In this document: positions 43,786-48,452 of the stretch, piece after piece
Layout: every line of letters starts with the position of its first letter
How positions within the stretch are numbered: the first letter of the stretch is position 1
NCBI GenBank assembly: GCA_005880875.1
Contig: VBJI01000083.1
Coordinates: forward strand, 1 to 48,452
From: Chloroflexota bacterium
GTDB taxonomy: Bacteria; Chloroflexota; Dormibacteria; CF-121
DNA length: 48,452 nucleotides
Direction of reading: 5' to 3'
Program-made: the position numbers and the translations under genes
Notes under the pieces: generated by a model
What the model was told of the DNA's origin: nothing
Database searches by the model: none
What the model saw: the letters and a program-made list of their open reading frames with translations, nothing else

Positions 43786-45083
43786 CTCTTGATCGCTTTC
43801 ATCGCGGCGTCGTAGGCCTTCTGCATCGGGCCGAACGTCTTGCTTTCGTAGTCAGCCGGCAAGGTCTCCGCCGGGCTCGACATGGCCTTCAGAGCGACCT
43901 GCATGGCATCGGTGTATTTCTTGATGTCCGCGGCATTTTTCGCCTGGATGGCCTGAATCAAACTTTCGGTGTCGCCGAGAAGCTGATTGAAGCTGTTGAG
44001 TTGCTTGGCGATTTGCGGCGGCAGACCCGGGGCTCCGGCCAGCGAGATCGCCGTTTGCATCTTCGCCTGGGCGTCGGGATAGAGCGCCCCCGCGCCGACG
44101 ATATCGTGCTTGGCGAGCGCCGCACCAATCTTCGTATAGTCGATCAGCGCGTCGATGTAGGGCTGAATGACTTTCGTCTCGTTGACGGCGGCGGTCAACG
44201 CCGTGTCGGCTTGCTTCAGGCCGACGAGGGCCGCATCCAGCCGGCGTCGCTCGCTCGTGATATTCGAGGCCTTCGACGGCGTCGCCCACTGAAGCCAGGA
44301 CAGCCGCTGGTCGGCAGTATTCACGGCGGCCTCGTCGGATTGCACCAGGGTCAACCCATCGTTGAACGACTTCCCGAGTTTGTCGAACTGGACCTTCATC
44401 GCCGTCGGATCGTTGGCATTACTCTGCGCCCCCATGAACTGCACCAACACGGCGTCGACCCTGGATTGATGGGAGGCTGCCGCGGTCAGCGCCTGGTCGC
44501 CGGCGGAAATCTGGCTGGACGCCAGCACCGGCGTGATACCGAACAGGACGACCAGCAGGGCGAGGACTCCGGCTAGCCCGTAGACGATCTGCTGCTGGTA
44601 CTGCAGCAGGCCCGGCGGCACGACCACCGGGACCGTGAACGTCTGGCCCAAGACGCGAAGCGTCGTGCCTGCCGGGGCGGCCGCGGCGGGCGGGGCATAG
44701 CTTGGGTACGCCTGACCGTAGGCGCCGGGCTGCGGCGGATACCCCTGAGGGGGTGCATAGCCGGGTGGCGCGTACGACGGGTATTGGGGCGGCGGTCCAC
44801 CGGGGCCGGCCTGGCCCGGATAGCCGGCTGGAGCGCCGGGGTAGGAGGGGGCCTGTGGGTACGCCTGCTGCGGCGGGTAATTCGGTGCGCCGTACGGATA
44901 ACCTGGAGCCTGGCCCGGCACGGATTGGGGCGGGCCTGCCGGAGCCCCGGGGCTATAGCCCGGCGGCGTGTAACTCGCCTGGGGTGGGGGCAGCGGATTG
45001 CGGCAGTTCGCGCACGTCTGGGCGCCCGGTTCGTTCCAGGTCACGCCGCAGTAGGGACACGGAGGCGACTGATAGGCCTGCAT
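43782..45083 (-). CDS. Zinc-ribbon, Pro/Tyr/Gly-rich, single-helix membrane protein
   Basis: A 433-residue protein in four parts: an N-terminal zinc ribbon (CPYC ... CANC, residues 9-27); about 110 residues of proline/tyrosine/glycine-rich repeats (PPGYSPGAPAG, YPPQPGAYGQ); a membrane helix (IVYGLAGVLALLVVLFGI, about 170-190); and an external ~240-residue helical domain (ASSQISAGDQALTAAASHQS onward). No known enzyme motif. The cytoplasmic ribbon and low-complexity arm could bind partners or condense, while the helical part faces outside. The function is unknown. It is monocistronic. Confidence 0.7.
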   Translation of the reverse strand: MQAYQSPPCPYCGVTWNEPGAQTCANCRNPLPPPQASYTPPGYSPGAPAGPPQSVPGQAPGYPYGAPNYPPQQAYPQAPSYPGAPAGYPGQAGPGGPPPQYPSYAPPGYAPPQGYPPQPGAYGQAYPSYAPPAAAAPAGTTLRVLGQTFTVPVVVPPGLLQYQQQIVYGLAGVLALLVVLFGITPVLASSQISAGDQALTAAASHQSRVDAVLVQFMGAQSNANDPTAMKVQFDKLGKSFNDGLTLVQSDEAAVNTADQRLSWLQWATPSKASNITSERRRLDAALVGLKQADTALTAAVNETKVIQPYIDALIDYTKIGAALAKHDIVGAGALYPDAQAKMQTAISLAGAPGLPPQIAKQLNSFNQLLGDTESLIQAIQAKNAADIKKYTDAMQVALKAMSSPAETLPADYESKTFGPMQKAYDAAMKAIKS

Positions 45084-45153
45084 ACTCGCGCCGCGGCGCT
45101 ACCCCTTCAACTGGAGGGCCTGGGCATTCCTTTCGGCAGGCGCGATGGCGAGA

Positions 45154-46035
45154 TCAGTCGAGCAGCTCGGCCAGGTCAGCGGCGTTTCGAACGGCGTAAT
45201 CGGAATAGCAGTTGTTCATGACGGCGTGCACCTCCGTCGCCTCGCCAGCCATCGTCTGTAGTCGAGGCGCCCAGGCCTGCAACTCGTCGCGCTTGTAGAG
45301 GTACCGGAATTTTTCCGCAGTGCTGATTCCCTTCTTCTCCCAGTTCTCGCGATTGTGCCCGTGGAAGCGAACCATGCCGAGAGGCGCCGTGACCGCAACC
45401 ACGGGCGGCACGCTCGACGCCAGGCCCTGCGGCTCGTCGACCACGACATAGGTGAAGCCGCGGTCTTTGAGGAAACTGAGCACCCGCTGGCGCCGCTCCG
45501 CCGTCATCCACGATCCCTGGCGGAACTCGATGGCGATCCGGAAATCCGGCAGCCACTCGCGGAGGTCTTCCATGAATCGATACGACCCCGGTGCCGGAAG
45601 AAACCACTTCGGGAACTGGAAGACGATGGCGCCCAGCTTGCCGGCGTCCTGCAAGGGTTGCAGCCCTTCGCGAAATCGGTCCCAAACGCTTTCCTTGTCC
45701 TTCGGACCAAGGTCCTTGAAATAGATGTTGGCCTTTGCATTGCCAACCTTCTCGCGCAGGTCTTTCGGCAATCGCGCCGGCGGGGTTGGGTGCTGTGTCA
45801 AGAGCGCATAGGCCTTGGCATTGAACGTGAAGTTCTTTGGTGTGCGCTCCACCCATAGCTCCGCCGTCCGCGGGTTGAGGATCGCGTAGAACGTGCTGTC
45901 GACTTCGACGATCGAAAACTTCGTCGCGTAATAGCGAAGCCGATCCTCCGCCGTCGTCGCCGTCGCGGGATACCACCCGCTCTTCACCAGGGTCGGCTCG
46001 GTCCAGGAGGAGATGCCGGGCCGGATGCGCCCCAT
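45154..46035 (-). CDS. DUF72 (YecE-like) protein
   Basis: A 293-residue TIM-barrel protein of the DUF72 family: IRPGISSWTEPTLVKSGWYP, FSIVEVDSTFYAI, NFTFNAKAYALLTQH, LGAIVFQFPKWF, RIAIEFRQGSWM, MVRFHGHNRENW and VHAVMNNCYSDYAVRNA. The biochemical role of the family is not established; a nuclease- or hydrolase-like activity is only inferred from the fold. ATG at 46035 shares one base with the mogA stop, so the two are co-translated. Confidence 0.92.
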   Translation of the reverse strand: MGRIRPGISSWTEPTLVKSGWYPATATTAEDRLRYYATKFSIVEVDSTFYAILNPRTAELWVERTPKNFTFNAKAYALLTQHPTPPARLPKDLREKVGNAKANIYFKDLGPKDKESVWDRFREGLQPLQDAGKLGAIVFQFPKWFLPAPGSYRFMEDLREWLPDFRIAIEFRQGSWMTAERRQRVLSFLKDRGFTYVVVDEPQGLASSVPPVVAVTAPLGMVRFHGHNRENWEKKGISTAEKFRYLYKRDELQAWAPRLQTMAGEATEVHAVMNNCYSDYAVRNAADLAELLD

Positions 46036-46541
46036 CAGCTTGGACGATGCGCCGTCGGGCTGTCGCTGACCTGGTTGCGCAGGGTGCGAAGCCCGTGCGG
46101 CAGCGCCTCTATTACCGCTTCCAGGCTGTCCGCCACTCCGCGCGGACTGCCGGGGAGCGCCAGCAGCAACGTCCGTCCCACCACCCCGGCGAGTGACCGG
46201 GAGAGCATGGCGTGGGGCGTCTTGCGCAGGCCGGCCGCGCGCATCGCCTCCGCGATGCCGGGGACCGGATAGTCGATCAGCGGTTCGAGCGCCTGTGGGG
46301 TGACGTCACGCGGTCCGAGCCCGGTCCCACCGGTCAACACAATCAGGTCGGGATCGGTGACCCTGAGCCACTCGCGCACCTGACGCTGGATATCGTCGAC
46401 CTCGTCGCTGACGATGGCGCGGCCAACCACGTCGGCGGGCAGGCGGGCCAGGGCTTCGGTGATTTTTTCCCCGCTTTCGTCAACCCGCTCGCCTCGCGCA
46501 CCCTTGGTGCTGACGGTGAGCACACAGGCACGAAACGTCAT
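46035..46541 (-). CDS. mogA: Molybdopterin adenylyltransferase MogA/MoaB
   Basis: A 168-residue MPT-binding domain protein that adenylylates molybdopterin before metal insertion. It begins TFRACVLTVSTKGARGERVD and contains DLIVLTGGTGLGPRDVTPQA, the MoCF signature, then VPGIAEAMRAAGLRKTPHAM and LLLALPGSPRGVADSLEAVI. The adenylylation residues cannot decide between the names MogA and MoaB. Upstream, 35 bases separate it from the NDT-like gene; downstream it overlaps DUF72. Confidence 0.93.
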   Translation of the reverse strand: MTFRACVLTVSTKGARGERVDESGEKITEALARLPADVVGRAIVSDEVDDIQRQVREWLRVTDPDLIVLTGGTGLGPRDVTPQALEPLIDYPVPGIAEAMRAAGLRKTPHAMLSRSLAGVVGRTLLLALPGSPRGVADSLEAVIEALPHGLRTLRNQVSDSPTAHRPS

Positions 46542-46576
46542 GCCTGCAGTCTAGAAGCGCAACGCCCGACGGCGGG

Positions 46577-46873
46577 TTAGCCTTCGGCTCGCACCGGCCG
46601 GCCCCGGCCAAGCAACCAGCCGGCTTCAAAGCCGACACCGGTGCTGCGACCGGTCATCTCCATGCAGCCGGCGTCGGCTTCGAGCAGCTCGCGATGCATC
46701 ATCTCGGCGATCAGCTCTGGCCGGTCCAGCCCGGGCCGGTAGTCTGGATCCGCAACGCGCTCTGCCAGGATCCCGGCCCCGAACTCGCGTAGCGCGCGAT
46801 GCGCTAGCTGGATCGCTTCCAGGCTACGAGGCCCCAGCTCGCCGCTCACCGCGCGACCCAGGTAGACCTTCAC
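46577..46873 (-). CDS. Truncated nucleoside 2-deoxyribosyltransferase-like protein
   Basis: A 98-residue protein resembling NDT/DUF4406-type Rossmann proteins: KVYLGRAVSGELGPRSLEAI at the start, LREFGAGILAERVADPDY, then LLEADAGCMEMTGRSTGVGF and EAGWLLGRGRPVRAEG. In relatives GVGxExG is followed by about 30 further residues; here the protein stops right after GRGRPV. Either a short variant or another truncated gene. Start GTG at 46873 overlaps the small membrane protein gene by four bases (GTGA). Confidence 0.6.
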   Translation of the reverse strand: MKVYLGRAVSGELGPRSLEAIQLAHRALREFGAGILAERVADPDYRPGLDRPELIAEMMHRELLEADAGCMEMTGRSTGVGFEAGWLLGRGRPVRAEG

Positions 46874-47031
46874 GGTCGGAGCACTTTGGGAACCGACTTT
46901 GCTTTCGGACGCCAGAGACCGACCATCAACAGCACCAGCCCCAGCACGGGGTCAAGGGGCAGGATGATGCCCCCTAACAGCGCACTCAGCCAGCGCGGCC
47001 GAAACCGCCGCATGGCCGGATTATCCGCCAT
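46870..47031 (-). CDS. 53-residue small membrane protein
   Basis: A short ORF: a basic N-terminus (MADNPAMRRFRPRWLSALLG), one or two hydrophobic stretches (GGIILPLDPVLGLVLLMVGLW) and a basic tail (RPKAKSVPKVLRP). The frame is open far upstream but through other genes, so the ATG at 47031 (or 47013) is used. It overlaps the upstream hypothetical gene by 11 bases and the NDT-like gene by four, which supports co-translation. No family recognised. Confidence 0.5.
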   Translation of the reverse strand: MADNPAMRRFRPRWLSALLGGIILPLDPVLGLVLLMVGLWRPKAKSVPKVLRP

Positions 47032-47383
47032 CGCCACCAGCCGTGCCCGTCGGTTTCGAACCCATGGCGTCGGCCGGCTCGTCTTCGACATCGATGCCAT
47101 CCTCATCGTCATGATGGGCGTTGTCAGCACCGGCGTCGTCCTTATGACGCCGTGCCGGTCGCTCGGCCGAGAGTGAGCGGACATCGAGCCCCTGGCGGAG
47201 AAGATGAATGCTCTCCAGGAAGGACAGCCGTTCCACCAGCCAGCCGACCCGGTAGTGCACCGCAAACCAGGTTTCGTGAGAGGGCGGGTGGCGGTGACGC
47301 CGCCGCCATCGACCGACGGCCTCCTTGAACGTTGGGGCAAAACCGCCTTCGCCTCGTCGCTCCACTCCTTGATTGGCGGGCAC
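47021..47383 (-). CDS. Small protein with acidic tail, unknown function
   Basis: A 120-residue protein. The core (HETWFAVHYRVGWLVERLSF, ESIHLLRQGLDVRSLSAER) looks helical and amphipathic. The last 40 residues are acidic and low-complexity (HKDDAGADNAHHDDEDGIDV). The N-terminus is basic. No family recognised. Start GTG at 47383 lies exactly six bases after TAGAAT (47390-47395), the leaderless pattern seen across this window. It is divergent from the NIF3 gene. Confidence 0.55.
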   Translation of the reverse strand: MPANQGVERRGEGGFAPTFKEAVGRWRRRHRHPPSHETWFAVHYRVGWLVERLSFLESIHLLRQGLDVRSLSAERPARRHKDDAGADNAHHDDEDGIDVEDEPADAMGSKPTGTAGGDGG

Positions 47384-47389
47384 GGACGG

Positions 47390-47449
47390 ATTCTAGATCT
47401 CGGTCGGTTCGACGCCTGTTGACGCCTCGAGGCGGCGAATCGCGATAAT
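47390..47449. promoter_or_regulatory. Divergent promoters for the acidic-tail protein and NIF3
   Basis: Minus strand: TAGAAT (47390-47395) then six bases to GTG 47383. Plus strand: TTGACG (47419-47424), 19 bases, GATAAT (47444-47449), six bases to GTG 47456. Both predict leaderless mRNAs. Confidence 0.55.
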
Positions 47450-47455
47450 GCCGGG

Positions 47456-48280
47456 GTGCGGCTGAGCGAGATCATGGCGCTGGCCAATGGCCTCGCGGGC
47501 TGCTCGGAAACGCCGTCCGACTCCCAGGTGTACGTCGACGGCGAGGTGCGCCGGGTTTTCGTCGGCATCGACGTGGACGTCAGCGAGCTACTGCTGGCTC
47601 GCGACCTCGGCGTCGATGGAGTGATCGCCCACCATCCGATCGGCTCGCGGGCGCGGCTCGGCCTGCCCGAGGTCATCGAGCGGCACGAGGCGCAGATGCG
47701 CGTCGCGGGGGTCCCCGAACCGCTCGCCCACGAGATGATGCTGGCTCGCCAGCGGCCGGTTGCGCACGGACTGCACACGACGAACTACGACCGGGTGGTC
47801 GATGCGGCGCGGCAGTTGAAGATGCCTGTGATGAACATTCACCTGGCGGCCGACATCATCGGTCGGCGGTTTTTCATCGAGTTCGTCAACCGGGTGGTCG
47901 ATGGCGAGACGACGACGGTCGGCGGCTTGATCACGGAGCTCAAGACGATCCCGGAGATGGAGGCGTCTTTAGTGCAGCCGGAGCTCTGGCTGGGATCCTC
48001 GGATAACCCGGTGGGACGATGGGTGGTGCAAATGGCGGCCGGAACAAATGGTGGCGCGCCGGTCTTTCGCACGTATTATGAGCACGGCTATGACACGATC
48101 CTGGCCATGCACGTCGACGAGCGGGACCTGCGCGAGCTCGAGCAGCTCCAGCGCCCGGGTGCGAACCTGGTGATCACGGGGCACATGCCGAGTGACTCGA
48201 TCGGCATGAATCGCGTCATCAGCGCGCTGGAGCAGCAGGGCGTCGAAGTTATCGCCGGCTCCGGAGTTATACGGGTTTAG
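47456..48280 (+). CDS. NIF3-family dinuclear-metal protein (Nif3-like)
   Basis: A 274-residue protein of the NIF3/YbgI family. Metal-site segments visible are FVGIDVDVSELLLARDLGVD followed by GVIAHHP near the N-terminus, HGLHTTNYD in the middle, and a C-terminal VITGHMPSDSIGMNRVISAL, although the last differs from the usual GH/E pair. The function of the family is debated; the GTP cyclohydrolase assignment is weak. Start GTG at 47456 with GATAAT six bases upstream. It is followed after 21 bases by the partial gene at the right edge. Confidence 0.82.
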   Translation: MRLSEIMALANGLAGCSETPSDSQVYVDGEVRRVFVGIDVDVSELLLARDLGVDGVIAHHPIGSRARLGLPEVIERHEAQMRVAGVPEPLAHEMMLARQRPVAHGLHTTNYDRVVDAARQLKMPVMNIHLAADIIGRRFFIEFVNRVVDGETTTVGGLITELKTIPEMEASLVQPELWLGSSDNPVGRWVVQMAAGTNGGAPVFRTYYEHGYDTILAMHVDERDLRELEQLQRPGANLVITGHMPSDSIGMNRVISALEQQGVEVIAGSGVIRV

Positions 48281-48301
48281 ACCACCATCGAGGAGGACCG
48301 C

Positions 48302-48452
48302 TTGGACGCACAACCTCGCGCATACGGCAATGAAGCGGAGCGTCGCTATCACCTCCGACGGCTCGACGACCTTCTGGAAGCGCTGGAGCGGCTCAATCTC
48401 GCGGAGGCCAAGGAACTCCCGGTGGCCGTCAAAGAGCGGATCGAGAAAGAAG
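48302..48452 (+). CDS. N-terminal part of an unknown helical protein (partial)
   Basis: A frame opens at TTG 48302, five to six bases after AGGAGG, and runs off the right edge. The 50 visible residues (DAQPRAYGNEAERRYHLRRL, then DDLLEALERLNLAEAKELP) are charged and alpha-helical, possibly a coiled coil. It follows the NIF3 gene closely. In many genomes the partner of NIF3 is a zinc-ribbon coiled-coil protein, which would fit, but that is inference. Confidence 0.5.
   Translation, partial: MDAQPRAYGNEAERRYHLRRLDDLLEALERLNLAEAKELPVAVKERIEKE

Noticed and set aside
47032-47778. Long minus-strand frame continuing upstream of the 53-residue membrane protein
   Set aside because: It crosses the NIF3 gene and the small acidic-tail gene and shows no protein-like sequence until the last 53 residues.

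Overview
The window is one continuous stretch of GC-rich bacterial chromosome, densely packed with about 48 genes, many overlapping by 1-4 bases. No rRNA, tRNA, CRISPR array, transposase or phage structural gene was seen. The mixture of mycobacterial-type lipoproteins (LppX/LprG family), selenocysteine machinery, bactofilin and a TrbL-like protein, together with many start codons 6-9 bases after a -10-like hexamer, suits a deep-branching terrestrial lineage such as Chloroflexota or Candidatus Dormibacterota. That assignment is inference from gene content, not a marker-gene result.

Layout. 1-6.7 kb: end of an unknown gene, a PAP2-type membrane phosphatase, an OmpR-type two-component pair, a RidA-like enzyme, a secreted BNR-repeat protein and a lone RnfD/NqrB-like membrane protein. 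6.7-11.3 kb, minus strand: DUF1232, ribosomal protein bL9, DnaB and PurA. DnaB carries a 417-residue intein inside its P-loop, and bL9 lacks most of its RNA-binding domain. 11.5-21 kb, minus strand: a run of overlapping genes (M50 protease, SelA, SelB, LprG-like lipoprotein, 14-TM MFS transporter, ROK kinase, CCA/poly(A) nucleotidyltransferase, Na/Ca exchanger). 21-23.2 kb: bactofilin, a small tail-anchored protein, a probable small RNA gene, LipM. 23.2-27.1 kb: an operon of three membrane proteins (one TrbL/VirB6-like), an M23 peptidase, SSB, a 44-residue acidic protein and YchF, behind one AT-rich promoter with a palindromic operator candidate. 27-36 kb: epimerase, PocR/GGDEF-like sensor, ABC exporter with a 5'-truncated ATPase, tandem-domain thymidine kinase, M20 hydrolase, MFS efflux pump. 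36-48 kb: GH31 glycosidase, broken MBL hydrolase, endonuclease IV, HAD hydrolase, HTH regulator, DNA polymerase IV, MoaC, zinc-ribbon protein, DUF72, MogA, small proteins, NIF3.

The most striking observations are: an SSB/M23/TrbL-like operon that could be a reduced DNA-transfer apparatus; an LprG-P55-like lipoprotein/transporter pair; a thymidine kinase made of two fused kinase domains, the first degenerate; a promoter-hairpin-terminator unit that looks like an unannotated ~110-nt RNA; a recurrent leaderless-start signature, which in YchF falls on an ATT codon; and three genes (bL9, ABC ATPase, MBL hydrolase) with missing blocks, plus a fourth possible case, that are either real decay or assembly deletions.
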